DNA from: Papio anubis | Taxonomy: Eukaryota; Chordata; Mammalia; Primates; Cercopithecidae | Assembly: GCF_008728515.1 (NCBI RefSeq) | Contig: NC_044986.1 | Span: forward strand, 64,159,159 to 64,223,158 | Length of the DNA: 64,000 bases | Direction of reading: 5' to 3' | In this document: piece after piece, positions 10,004-20,599 of the stretch | How the letters are laid out: each line of letters starts with the position of its first letter | How positions within the stretch are numbered: position 1 is the stretch's first letter | Notes under the pieces: model-generated | Told to the model about the DNA's origin: nothing | The model's database searches: none | The model's input: the letters and a program-made list of their open reading frames with translations, nothing else | Translations under genes and position numbers: made by a program

Positions 10004-10680
10004 GTTGGCCCTCCATATCTGTGAATTGTGTATCCATGGATTCAACCAACTGCAAATGGAAAATATTTTCAAAAAATGGCTGCTTGTGACTGTACTGAGT
10101 ATGTCAACTTTTTTTCTTCACACTGGTACCTCAACAATACAGTATAACAACTATTTACATAGCATTTACTTTGTATGAGGTATTAATACAGGTATATTCA
10201 TGTGTCAATGAGGAGGATATGTTCTGGGAAATGCATCATTAGGCGATTTCATTGTGTAAACATCATATATTTACACAACCTAGACAGTACAGTCTACTAC
10301 ACACCTAGGTTACGTGATACAGTCCTACTGCTCCCAGGCTACAAACCTGTACAGCATGGTACTGTACTGATTTCTGTAGGTAACTGTAACATAAGAGTAG
10401 GTATCTGTGTATCTAAACACAGTAAAGGTACAGTAGGTTATTATAAGGTATTATAATCTTAAGGGACCACTATCATATATGTGGTCTCTCGTTCATTGAA
10501 AAGTCATTATGTGGCACATGACTAATCTAGAGATGACTGAAAGTATAAGGATGTGCATAGGTTATATGCAAATACGATGCCAATTTATATAAGAAACTTG
10601 AGCGTATATTGGATTTGGGTATCCTTGGCAGGGAGGTCTTGGAACCAATCCCCCAGTGTATGCCAAAGGATGACTACTCC
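10004..10680. mobile_element. Nested DNA transposons (Tigger/MER-type)
   Basis: The outer element starts 'cagttggccctccatatc' at about 10005 and ends with the MER2/Tigger-like inverted terminus ('ggaaccaatcccccagtgta' to 'ggatgactac' at 10675). An inner element occupies about 10195-10527: it opens with 'gaaatgcatcattaggcgat', contains 'acacctaggttacgtgat' and 'ctacaaacctgtacagcatg', and closes 'cattatgtggcacatgacta'. The outer sequence resumes at 'atctagagatgactgaaag'. Both look like non-autonomous Tc1/mariner-Tigger-group fragments. The short ORFs across them are chance. Confidence 0.75.
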
Positions 10681-10989
10681 AGAGATCTTTTTAGAAATCT
10701 AAAAGGAGTTCTACAATCCTAGTTTATTGTAACCAGTTTATTGTAACTGTAACATAGCTATAGTTTGCTTTCATTTCCAAGTTAGCTTCTGTTTTACTTC
10801 ATAGAATGAATCAATGCTATTTTGGAGGCAAACTGAATTTAGCCTTTGAAATAAGAAAATACATGTACTGAAGAGTGCAGATCAGTTCTTTTTCAAAAAA
10901 ATTACTTGAAGATTAAAAACAGGACTTTGGAATAATACTATAATTAGATTCCAGACTCATAAAGTACACAACTAATTAGAAATACTTAC

Positions 10990-11092
10990 ACAGAAACTGC
11001 TTCTTCTTTTCCAATGGTAATTCGTGAAATACTTCCCAAAAAATTTTTATCGTAGGATGTTCTGCCCAATATTCCCCTTTGTATTCTGTATT
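10990..11092 (-). CDS. HERC4: HERC4 coding exon (HECT, lobe junction)
   Basis: Acceptor 'gtttttag|aata', donor 'ctgt|gtaagtatt'. Encodes NTEYKGEYWAEHPTIKIFWE and VFHELPLEKKKQFL, about residues 955-989. HPTIKIFWEVFHEL is the conserved HECT block before the hinge that joins the N- and C-lobes. It joins the last exon to give FLLFLTGSDRIP. Confidence 0.98.
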
Positions 11093-11636
11093 CTAAAAAC
11101 AACATAATCTTTTATTAGTATGAAGGGACACACTGGCTAATATATTAGCACATAAAGCTAACATGGTCCAGGAGTTTGAAACTCGTGCAATTCAGTGGAT
11201 TGCCCACTGTTTCCTGGACATTTACAATTTGAAGTTATTAGTTCCAGGTGAAAAAGAAATACGTAAGAATCACCAGAAATCTTTCCCAGCACTTCAAATA
11301 ACATGATAGGATCATACTATCATCTTCAAAAGTAAAATAAAGAGAAACTAGAATTACTAAAATAATGTTGTAGGACCATTAAAAGTTTGACATGGAATTA
11401 TCTGTGATAATCAGAAAATTTCCTTTTTCTGTATTCATGAACAGAAGTCAAACATTAAAATTTATCTCTCCTTTTAAAAATATGGTACTAAGCGACACTA
11501 AAAATTTTCTGAGGTAGTTTACAAGATGGCCACCAGTGAGCACTGCCTCCTGGTATTCATGCCCGTGTGTAATAAGGACATTGTGAATATAAGGAACGTA
11601 TGACTTCTGAGACTAAATCATAAAAAAAACCTCTAT

Positions 11637-11950
11637 GGCTGGGCACAGTGGCTCACTCCTGTAATCCCAGCACTTTGGGAGGTGGAGGCGGGCGGATCAC
11701 AAGGTCAGGAGATCGAGACCATCCTGGCTAACACAGTGAAACCCTGTCTCTACTAAAAATACAAAAAAAAGTTAGCCAGACGTGGTAGTCTGCGCCTGTT
11801 GTGCCAGCTGCTGGGGAGGCTGAGGCGGGACAATGGCGTGAACCCGGGAGGCAGAGCTTGCAGTGAGCCGAGATCGCACCACTGCACTCCAGCCTGGGTG
11901 ACAGAGCAAGGCTCCGTCTCAAACAAACAAAAACAAAACAAACAAACAAA
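11637..11950 (+). repeat. Alu element, sense
   Basis: A full-length element from 'ggctgggcacagtggctcac' to an A-tail broken by C residues (caaacaaacaaaaac pattern). Flanked by the duplication 'aacctctatggct', seen before 11641 and again at 11951. Confidence 0.97.
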
Positions 11951-12348
11951 AACCTCTATGGCTTCAGCCCTTCTTCTGGATCACTCACTCTGGGGGGAAC
12001 CAGTTGTCATTTTATGAGGATATTCAAACATCCCTATATGAAGAGAAGTACTCATGGTACTATACTGAGGTCCCTGCCAACAGTCAGGTGAGTAAGCCAC
12101 CTTGGAAGTGAATCTCTATCCTTAACCATGCTTTTAGACGACTATAGCGCCAGCCAATATTCTGACTGCAACTTCATGAGGGAACCTTGAGCCCAAACTA
12201 CTCAGCGAAGCCACTCCTGAATTCCTGACCCACAGAAACTATAAAACAACAACGTTTCATTGTTATTTTGAAGCCAATAAGTTTTGAGGTAATTTGAAGC
12301 CAGTAAGTTTTGGGGTAATATATCTCCCCTTTCAAAAATATTAGTACT

Positions 12349-12656
12349 GGCCAGGCGTGGTGGCTCATGCCTGTAATCCCAGCACTTTGGGAGGCCGAGG
12401 CAGGTGGATCACTTGAGGTCAGGAGCTCCAGACCAGCCTGGCCAACATGGTGAAACCCCATCTCTACTAAAAATACAAAAATTAGCTGGGCGTGATGGCA
12501 CATGCCTGTAATCCCAGCTACGTGGGGGAGGCTGAGGCAGGAGAATTGCTTGAACCCGGGAGGCAGAGGTTGTAGTGAGCCGAGACTGCGCCACTGCACT
12601 CCAGCCTGGTCAACAAGAGCGAAATTCCATCCCCGCTGCCCCCGACCCAAAAAAAA
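12349..12656 (+). repeat. Alu element, sense
   Basis: Runs from 'ggccaggcgtggtggctcat' to 'ccgacccaaaaaaaaa', with 'ttagtact' on both sides as target-site duplication (12341 and 12657). Confidence 0.97.
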
Positions 12657-12739
12657 ATTAGTACTAAGAGAGAAGGTGGTAGGAAGCAGAGAGGAAATAG
12701 TTTATATTGTGAACTGTTCTTATCCAGCCACAATTGGCC

Positions 12740-13225
12740 TTAACTTTCAGTTCTTCAGATGCATCAGGTCCTTTGGACGTACTGTTTCCTCAGCCTACAC
12801 CACTCAGACACATCCTTTCTTCTTTGGTCATCAGGCTAATTTTTACCCTTTTAGGGCTCAGATTAAATGCCATCTAATTCATTCATTGATTCATCCAACA
12901 AATATGAGTTTTAGTCAATGTTTTTGGCCCTGGGAAAACCTCAGTGAACAGAATCCTCACTTAGCCTTGCGGAGCTTACTATCTAGTGAGAGGCGTTCCC
13001 AGATTCATCTAGCCTAGATTAGGTTCCTCCTTATGTACCACTCACTAAATTCTTTTTCATTGTATTCATCAAAACTGTGTATAAAGCATTTAATTTCTAG
13101 CTCCCTTATTAGGGCAAAGACCATGTCTCTATCTTATTTCCTGTCCCCTCCTCAATCTCTTGCATAGTTTCAGTTGCACATTATCAGGCATACAGTAGAG
13201 ACTCAATAAATACTTGCTACTGGGC
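12740..13225 (+). repeat. L2-like LINE 3' region, sense
   Basis: Contains the L2 end signature: 'gctcagattaaatgcc', then 'ctcccttattagggcaaaga' and 'ccatgtctctatctta', closing with 'agagactcaataaatacttg'. Diverged and without an open frame. Confidence 0.6.
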
Positions 13226-13593
13226 CTCTTGAATTTTGGACTCTCCTTATTTGTAGCCATGATTTATCTTAATCACTGAACTCTCAATAATTCAGATCTG
13301 CAAAATATTTGCTGTTAATCGCAAGCAAGTTTGAAGAAAACGGCTTTAATTCTAGCACTCAATTTATTAAACTGTGAGCATGTTAGTGGGGAAGGAAAAG
13401 AGGATGGCTAAAATTTTTTTTTTTTTCCTTTTAAATCTCTAAATGGTTTGGTAAAAATGTGCACACATGTCCTGGTCAAGAAAGAACATTTAAAGCTCCA
13501 AATCATAATCACTAAAATTGTAATGAATCAGATATACGACAGAAGAAATCAAAGTGTTATAAGTATAAATACACTATAATATATATACATATA

Positions 13594-13876
13594 TTTGAGA
13601 TGGAGTCTTGCACTGTCACCAGGCTGGAGTACAGTGGTGCAATCTTGGCTCACTGCAACCTCTCCCTCCCAGGTTCAAGCGATTCTCTTGCCTCAGCCTT
13701 CTGAGTAGCTGGGATTACAGGTACGCACCACCACACCCAGCTAATTTTCATATTTTTAGTAGAGACGGGGGTTTCACTATGTTGGCCAGGATAGTCTCGA
13801 TCTTCTGACCTCGTGATCCGCCTGCCTCGGCTTCCCAAAGTGCTGGGATTACAGGCGTGAGCCACCGCGCCCGGCC
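13594..13876 (-). repeat. Alu element, antisense
   Basis: From 'tttgagatggagtcttgcac' to 'gccaccgcgcccggcc'. Full length; its low divergence fits an AluS or AluY. Confidence 0.96.
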
Positions 13877-13929
13877 GCTACAATATACTTTTTAAGATGT
13901 CCTGTTTTAACTGAATGAACACTTACATC

Positions 13930-14440
13930 AATTATCACTTCAGGCAAGGTTTCAAGTACTTACTGAGCGCTCTCCTAGGTGCTGGGAATACAGCAGCGAA
14001 CAAAGAGGCAAAAATTCTGCTCTCACGGTACTTACATTGTGGTCGGGGGGAGGAGCAACCTAAGTAAAATTATGTCAGATCCAAAGAAGCAAAATAAAAC
14101 AGCGAGGGAAGACAGGATACATGTGCAGGAGAGGGGTTTGCAATTTTAGATCAGTTATCCAGGGAAGGTCTCTGATAAGGTACAAACACGTAAAGGAAGC
14201 GAGAGCAAGAATCTTTTGGGATTATCAGGGGAAGAGAATTCCAGGCACATGGAAAAGGAAACAGAAACGCCCTAAGACTGGAACGTGCCTGGAGGGTTCT
14301 AGGCTCAGCAAGGAGGTTAATAAGGCTGAGGCAGAGTGAGAGGAACGACGACAGGAGATGAAGCAAGGAGGGACAAATTGTGTAGGATCTAAAGGGTGAC
14401 GAGAAGCTGTCGTATCATTTTCATTTTAAGGTGATTAGAG
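13930..14440 (-). repeat. L2-like LINE fragment, antisense
   Basis: Resembles reversed L2: 'gtgctgggaatacagcagcg', 'ctcacggtacttacattgtg', 'gggaaggtctctgataagg', 'gaattccaggcacatgg' and 'ggatctaaagggtgacgag' occur in the expected order. The ORFs over it lack coding character. 14441-14796 downstream is unclassified. Confidence 0.6.
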
Positions 14441-14796
14441 GTGGAGTCCATTTCCACTGGAGGACCCCTCAAAGTTAGTATCTACAGGCTTCTTCTCTTG
14501 AGCAGATCAATTTACTACCACACAGGAACCTTCAGTCTTCTTCCTGAAGGATTTACACCCAGTTACCAGCTGTGTGGCATCCTCAGTTTTACCTGGTTTC
14601 CCAAATTGTAAAGCCTCTCTCCCAAGCTGTCTTTTGCTGGGTAGAAAGGGGGACATGAATGGTCCAATTATTCTTTAAAATGACTTTAAAGTAATTCTGT
14701 TGCCCTTAGTCCAACCCTCATCCCTGCTATTAAGGGTAACATGGTATACCAATTCTTGAGCCTTTCAGATTCTAGGATATACAATGAGTTGCCTCA

Positions 14797-15042
14797 GGCC
14801 AGGCGGACCATGATGTCAGGAGTTCGAGACCAGCCTGGTCAATATGGTGACACCCTGTCTCTACTAAAAAAATAAAAAAATCAGCCGGGCATAGTGGCAT
14901 GCCTGTAGTTCCATACTTGGGAAGCTGAGGCAGAAGAATCGCTTGAACTTGGGAGGCGGATGTTACAGTGAGCCAAGATCGCACCACTGCACTCCAGCCT
15001 GGGTGACAGAGCGAGACTCCATCTCAAAAAAACAACAAAAAA
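14797..15042 (+). repeat. Alu with 5' internal deletion, sense
   Basis: Starts 'ggccaggcggaccatgatg': the head joins directly to the 'tgatgtcaggagttc' region, losing about 50 bp. The flanks repeat 'gagttgcctc'. Confidence 0.93.
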
Positions 15043-15289
15043 GAGTTGCCTCCTGACAATCCTGTCCCTCTGGAGGCTTATAATTCAGTTTTCCTCTGCT
15101 CTAAGTCACTCATCAATTTATCTCCTTACTTTCTGTCTTCCAAAACTATTTCTTCTCTTGTTCATTGCATTTTTATTTTTTAGTTTTTGGTGTGTATATT
15201 ACCATTTTTATTCCATTTCTGTCATTCTAGTGAGATTTTTGGGAGGGAGCAGACATGTTTATTCCATAATGTTTAATTAGAAGTCCTAA

Positions 15290-16375
15290 TTATTCTTAAA
15301 ATCTTATTCCTTAAATGACTACACAATAAAACTGGCTATATACTGGTGTGTATATAGTTCTATAAGTTCTAAGCACATATGCAGATTTGTGTAACCACTG
15401 CCACAATTAGGATACTGAACAGTCCCATCACTGTTATGCTTAGATGTCTCTTGTGCTACCTCCTCTGAAGTCAGACCCTCCCACTCAACCCCTAGTCTCT
15501 GTTCACTATAATTTTTTATCTTTTCAAGAATATCACATAAATGGAACCAAACAGTATGCAACCATTTGAAATTGGCTTCTTTCACTCAGCATAAAGCCTC
15601 AGATTCATCCAGTTGTTGCATGTATCAACAGTGCTTTTTTTTCTTTTTTGAGACAGGGTCTTGCTTTGTTGCCTACGTCAGAGTACAGTCAGGGCTCACT
15701 GCAGCCTCTACCTCCCGGGCTCAAGGGATCCTCTCACCTCAGCCTCCGGAGTAGCTGGGACTATGGGTGCACGCCACCATAAAGGGCCAATTTTTGTATT
15801 TTTTGTAGAGAGGGGTTTCATCATGTTGTCCAGGCTGGTCTCGAACCCCTGGGCTCAAGAGATCTGCCAACCTCAGCCTCCCAAAGTGCCAGGATTTAAG
15901 GTGTGAGACACCACGCCCAGCTGTGCATTTCTTTTTAACACTTAGTAGTTATTCTGCTGAATAGGTACACTGTAGTAGGTTCACCCATTCACCCACTGAA
16001 GGACATCTAGGTTGTTTCCAGTTTTTTACTCATTTGCAAATTAAAAAAAAAAAAAGTATTTAAAAGTTAAGGTAAAACACACATACCATAAAGTTTACAT
16101 CTTAACCATTTTAAGTGTACACTTCAGTAGCATTAACTACATTCACAAGGTTGTACCACCATCCATCTCCAGAATTCTTTTCATCTAGTAAAACTGAAAC
16201 TCTGTCCCCTTTGTTTACAGATTTTTGTGTGAATATAATTTAATACCTGGGAGTAGGACTGCTAGGTCATATAGCAAATGTATGTTTAACTTTATAAGAA
16301 ACCGCCACTGTTTCCAAAGTGACTGTACCATTTTGTATCCCCATCGGCAATGTACAAATGTTCATGCTTTGCGCC
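15290..16375 (-). mobile_element. Old L1 3' portion, antisense
   Basis: Plus-strand text such as 'gagtaggactgctaggtcat', 'aactttataagaaaccgcca' and 'ccaaagtgactgtaccat' is the reverse of the L1 ORF2 3' end, with reversed 3' UTR-like sequence before it ('tcagcataaagcctcagatt'). The frame is destroyed. An Alu (15636-15921) is inserted in it. Confidence 0.7.
15636..15921 (-). repeat. Alu element, antisense, inside old L1
   Basis: A T-tract with 'gagacagggtcttgctttg', ending 'gagacaccacgcccagct'. The old L1 sequence is split around it ('caacagtgc' / 'tgtgcatttc'). Confidence 0.93.
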
Positions 16376-16378
16376 TAT

Positions 16379-16440
16379 TAAGATGACTGACATAAAAAGT
16401 AGGTAAGTGCTAGCTCTACTTTTTTATGTTAGTCATCTTA
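16379..16440. repeat. Short near-perfect inverted repeat (hairpin)
   Basis: Arm 1 16379-16402 (starting 'taagatgactgacata') and arm 2 16416-16440 (ending 'tatgttagtcatctta') are complementary over about 24 bp, with one transition and one extra T. A 13-nt loop separates them. Confidence 0.85.
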
Positions 16441-16565
16441 TGAGGTATACAGTATCTAATTATAAATGCATAAATCAGAGGATGGTACATTATAAAGATA
16501 GAAAATCAGCAGATTAACTTCGTATATATCTTCCTCAAAGCTGATCTAACCTTGCACTTTCTGTC

Positions 16566-16783
16566 ACTCGGCCTCCTGGGTTCAGGTGATTCTTGTGTCT
16601 CAGCCTCCCGAGTAGCTGGTATTACAGGAGTGCGCCACCACACCTGGCTAATTTTTGTATTTTTAGTAGAGATGGGGTTTCACCATGTTGGCCAGGCTGG
16701 TCTCCAACTCCTGGCCTCAAGGGATCTGCCTGCCTCAGCCTCCCAAATTGCTGGGATTACAGGTGTGAGACACCATGCCTAGC
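16566..16783 (-). repeat. Partial Alu, antisense
   Basis: Lacks the T-tract end: it begins inside the second monomer at 'cctcctgggttcaggtgatt' and reaches the reversed head 'gagacaccatgcctagct'. First of a run of antisense Alus up to 18190. Confidence 0.92.
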
Positions 16784-16800
16784 TTAACTTAGCACTTGCT

Positions 16801-17089
16801 CTTTTTTTTGAGATGGAGTCTTGCTCTGTTGACTGGGCTGGGGTGCAATGGCACGATCTTGGCTCACTGCAACCTCTGCTTCCCGGGTTCAAGCGATTCT
16901 CCTGCCTCAGCCTCCCGAGTAGTTGGGACTACAGGCGTGCAAGACTATGCCCAAATTTTTGTGTATTTAGTAGAGATGGGGTTTCACTATGTTGGTTGGC
17001 CAGGATGGTCTTGATCTCTTGACCTCGTGATCTGCCCACCTCGGCCTCCCAAAGTGCTGGCATTACAGGCATGAGCCACTGCACCCGGG
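16801..17089 (-). repeat. Alu element, antisense
   Basis: Full length, from 'ttttttttgagatggagtct' to 'gagccactgcacccgggt', with a small local duplication 'ttggttggccagg' in the head monomer. Confidence 0.95.
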
Positions 17090-17282
17090 TAGCACTTTCT
17101 ATTAAATGTTTATCAGAATCAATATTTGATAATTACTCTGCTAAAAAATGTAACACTGAGACTAATCAGAAAAAAAGGAAACAAAGATTTTTAAGCATCA
17201 CAACTGCATTTCATAATGGTTTTCCTAGGACTGAGGCAGAACGAAAACCCATTCACTTTTGGCTAGGGCTTTTTGTTTTTTC

Positions 17283-17523
17283 GGAGAGTGCAGTGGCGTG
17301 ATCTTGGCTCACTGCAACCTCCGCCTCCCAGGTTGAAGCAATTCTCCTGCCTCAGCCTCCCAAGTAGCTGGGATTACTACACCCGGCTAATTTTTGTATT
17401 TTTAGTAGAGACAGGGTTTCAACACGTTGGCAAGGCTGGCCTGGAACTCCTGATCTCAGGTGATCCACCTGCCTCAGTCTCCCAACGTGTTGGAATTACA
17501 GGTGTGAGCCACCATGCCCGGGT
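17283..17523 (-). repeat. Alu, antisense, truncated at its 3' end
   Basis: Enters at 'ggagagtgcagtggcgtgat' without the A-tail side and ends 'gtgagccaccatgcccggg'. A short deletion removes part of the middle ('gggattactacacccggc'). Confidence 0.92.
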
Positions 17524-17559
17524 TGGTTAGGGCTTCTACCCAGCTGTGTCACAGATGAC

Positions 17560-18190
17560 ATTTTTCTTTTCTTGAGACAGACAGGCTCCTGCTCTGTCAT
17601 CCAGGCTTGAGCGCAGTGGTATAATCATGGCTCACTGCAGCCTCAACCACCCGGGATCAAGAGATTCTCCCACCCCAGCCTCCCACAGGTAGGACCACAG
17701 GTGTTTGCTACCACATCTGGATAATTTTAAAAATTATTTTTATCTATTTTTATTTACTTAACTTTTTTTTTTTTTTTTGGTGACAGAGCCTTGCTCTGTT
17801 GCCCAGGCTGGAGTACGGTGGCACAATCTCTGTTCACTGCAACCTCCGCCTCCCAGGTTCAAGAGATTCTCCTGCCTCAGCCTCCTGAGTAGCTGGGATT
17901 ACAGGCACATGCCACCATGCCCAGCTAATTTTTGTATTTTTAGTAGAGACAGGGTTTCACCATGTAGGCCAGGTGGGTCTTGAACTCCTGACCTCAGGTG
18001 ATCCACCCACTTTGGCCTCCCAAAGTCCTGGGGTTACAGATGTAAGCCACTGCACCTGGCCTAAGTTATTTTTAGAGATGAAGTCTCGCTATGTTCCCCA
18101 GGCTGCTGTTGAACTCCTGGCCTCAAGTGATCCTCCCGCCTAAGCGCCCCAAAGTGCTGGGATTATAGGTGAGAGCCACTGTGCCTGGCC
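17560..18190 (-). repeat. AluJ-like element split by a younger Alu
   Basis: The left piece (17560-17745) starts 'cttgagacagacaggctcc' and breaks after 'ctggataatttt'. The right piece (18062-18190) resumes 'ttatttttagagatgaagtc' and ends 'gagccactgtgcctggcc'. Together they form one old Alu interrupted at 17764-18061. Confidence 0.85.
17764..18061 (-). repeat. Alu inserted in the older Alu, antisense
   Basis: An 18-base T-tract then 'ggtgacagagccttgctctg', ending 'taagccactgcacctggcc'. It is less diverged than the AluJ-like element it interrupts. Confidence 0.93.
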
Positions 18191-18399
18191 AGATGAGTTT
18201 TCTATATCAATACCACCAATTATAGTAGTGTCTAATTCATACACAGTTCAAAAATCCATTCATTGTGGGCCAAGAAGGGTAGAGTGCTTTCCTGTAAAAT
18301 GGTAGTAATAAAGTGTATAAAACAAAATACATAAAAAGGCAAGACTTCCACATATGAGCCTTTCCATTTAAACAATATCAGAGATTAGTTTTCCCCTAC

Positions 18400-18583
18400 C
18401 TTTTCCAGTTCCTTCCAATCATAATTTGTATTTCCAATGACCATTGCTTGTAGTTCATTAGGCTGAAAGAGCAGAAGGACTTTTCCTCCACAGACCTTAT
18501 GAAAGCCCGCATGAAAAGCATCAAATAAGGAAGCCACTGATTTATTGAATATGTAATCCACATAAGCATCAACAAACTCTTGT
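18400..18583 (-). CDS. HERC4: HERC4 coding exon (HECT N-lobe)
   Basis: Acceptor 'ttcatttctag', donor 'gaaaag|gtagggg'. Reads QEFVDAYVDYIFNKSVASLF, DAFHAGFHKVCGGKVLLLFQ and PNELQAMVIGNTNYDWKELEK, about residues 893-954. F..GF..V and LFQPNELQ..V.G are the classical HECT N-lobe motifs before the hinge. The first base completes the Arg codon begun in the exon at 22307-22389. Confidence 0.98.
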
Positions 18584-20205
18584 CTAGAAATGAAAAAGCA
18601 CACATGTACAGATTATAAAAATCATTTATGAAGAATCCATAATGTAGTCATTAAAACTTCAAGTGCTCCTACAATTTCTGCTACATATATACGAAACTGA
18701 GAATGTATGAGTAGGGTTCAAACAGGACAAAACCAAAGTCATTATGAAAAAAGCTATTATTCTTTCCATATAAAAATCAGCTATATCCATGAGGCATTCA
18801 GTTATTCTTAGGCTATTCCTATTGGAAAAAATGTCATTTCCTAATGGGCAGAATAATGTGAATGGCTATGAAAATAATTTTAAAATATTTACAAGTTATT
18901 GAGAATTTATATATATCAAGTCACATGCATCCCTAAAAGGAATGATCTGTTACAAACAATAGGTGACAAAAAAATAAGAGCTTTGGGATTCAGATCATTT
19001 GACAAACTATAGCCTTCTTTTCCTTGGGTTCCAAGGAATCTGAACAACATTTACTTTAACAAATGCCTGAGAGAGGATACTAAGCATTCTTTTCGGATAA
19101 TCATTAAAGAGTACAAGTGTAGTTTCTTTTCAAATGTATATCTGAATACATACACAATCACTTCTGATTCTCTTCTACCTCTTATGATACAAAAGGAAAC
19201 TGTAAAGAAAAAAAGGAAGCCCCTTTAACCCCTGAATTTGAACCACGATCTTATTCAATTTGTTTTGTTTTGCTAGCCACAACATTTTATGATGCTATCT
19301 GGTCAAACAAATAATGAGAATGGGTACTAGAAGATTTCACTATTTTATATCTTCATCTTCCAAGTAATAAAGGATGATTCTGCAATAGGAATAATGGTAA
19401 ACCGCCTTTCAAAACCAAATTTTCTTTCAAAACAAGGATATCTAGGACCTAAAATTTTTTCCCATCATTTTAAAAACAGCTTTATTTTTATCAAAGTAAG
19501 ACATGTCAAGAGTTTAAAACATCAAATAGTAACAATCCTAACAGCCAACATTTACTGAGCACTACATGTGCTAGGTCTTATTCTAAGTATCTTAAAATAT
19601 TGTCTCATCTAGTCCTCAAAATCATCCCATGAAATAGGTACAATTTGTCATTCCATTTAACAGAGAAGGACACTAAGGCATTGAGACATCAACTAATTTA
19701 TTTAAAGTTATAAAGCTTCTAAGTAGCAGAATTAGGATTATAATCCTTTGGACCAATTCCCTGGCAACAGCCATTATTAAAGAATTGTAACAAAATAGAA
19801 GAGAATAAAGAAACTCTCTGTCCAACACTTCTCTGCCACAAATTCCCACTATTCAAAGGCAACTATTTGTTAATTCTTTTTGCTATTCCTTCTGATATTT
19901 ACATTCAAGCTTCTAACAACACAGTTCTACTGTTATTCCTTAAATTTCAATGTGGTGGTTTGGATTTATCTTTAATGTAATTGTCCCATTCACTTTCTAC
20001 TCCCCTGCACATCTATTGTATTTATATATCAATTTTTGGTTCAATATTTGTTAACATTTCTATATTATTCACAGTTAAGTTGTATTCTATGGTTACCCTT
20101 TTTCCCTTAAAAAGAACTTCTATTTTCCTTAGTTTGCTAATTCATCCCCAACTTCTCCAAAAGAAATATCCATTTCCTCTAGATTCATTCAAAAATTAGA
20201 TACTG
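18584..20205 (-). other. Intron stretch, mostly unclassified
   Basis: Apart from the MIR at 19540-19770, I recognise no repeat or exon between the HERC4 acceptor and the AluY at 20206. It is AT-rich with short chance ORFs. Confidence 0.6.
19540..19770 (-). repeat. MIR SINE, antisense
   Basis: A well-preserved antisense MIR: 'aacatttactgagcactaca', 'tgctaggtcttattctaagt', 'gtctcatctagtcctcaaaa' and 'aataggtacaatttgtcatt', then 'aagcttctaagtagcagaat' and 'taatcctttggaccaattcc'. Confidence 0.85.
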
Positions 20206-20485
20206 GCCGGGCGCGGTGGCTCAAGCCTGTAATCCCAGCACTTTGGGAGGCCGAGATGGGCGGATCACGAGGTCAGGAGATCGAGACCATCCTGACTTAC
20301 ACGGTGAAACCCCGTCTCTACTAAAAAATACAAAAAAACTAGCCGGGCGCGGTGGCGGCGCCTGTGGTCCCAGCTACTCGGGAGGCTGAGGCAGGAGAAT
20401 GGCGTGAACCCGGGAGGCGGAGCTTGCAGTGAGCTGAGATCTGGCCACTGAACTCCAGCCTGGGCGGCAGAGCGAGACTCCGCCT

Positions 20486-20514
<29 letters not shown>
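20206..20514 (+). mobile_element. Young AluY of Old World monkey type
   Basis: Intact from 'ggccgggcgcggtggctcaa' through a ~33-base pure A-tail. Exact 14-bp target-site duplications (aaaaattagatact) lie at 20192-20205 and 20515-20528. The variants 'ggctcaagcctg', 'actaaaaaatacaaaaaact' and 'gagatctggccactg' fit cercopithecoid AluYR-type elements as I know them. Near-zero decay of the tail and duplications points to recent insertion. Confidence 0.9.
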
Positions 20515-20521
<7 letters not shown>

Positions 20522-20599
20522 AGATACTATCAGTTGCATTTCTCTACTCGAGCCCTCCATCCTCTTGATCTAACCCAGGTTGTTAGCTTTCTAAATCGA

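Noticed and set aside
12198..12650. 150-codon minus-strand frame
   Set aside because: It is an antisense translation of an Alu; typical Alu peptide text (LGSLQPLPPGFK, GITGMSHHAW) identifies it.
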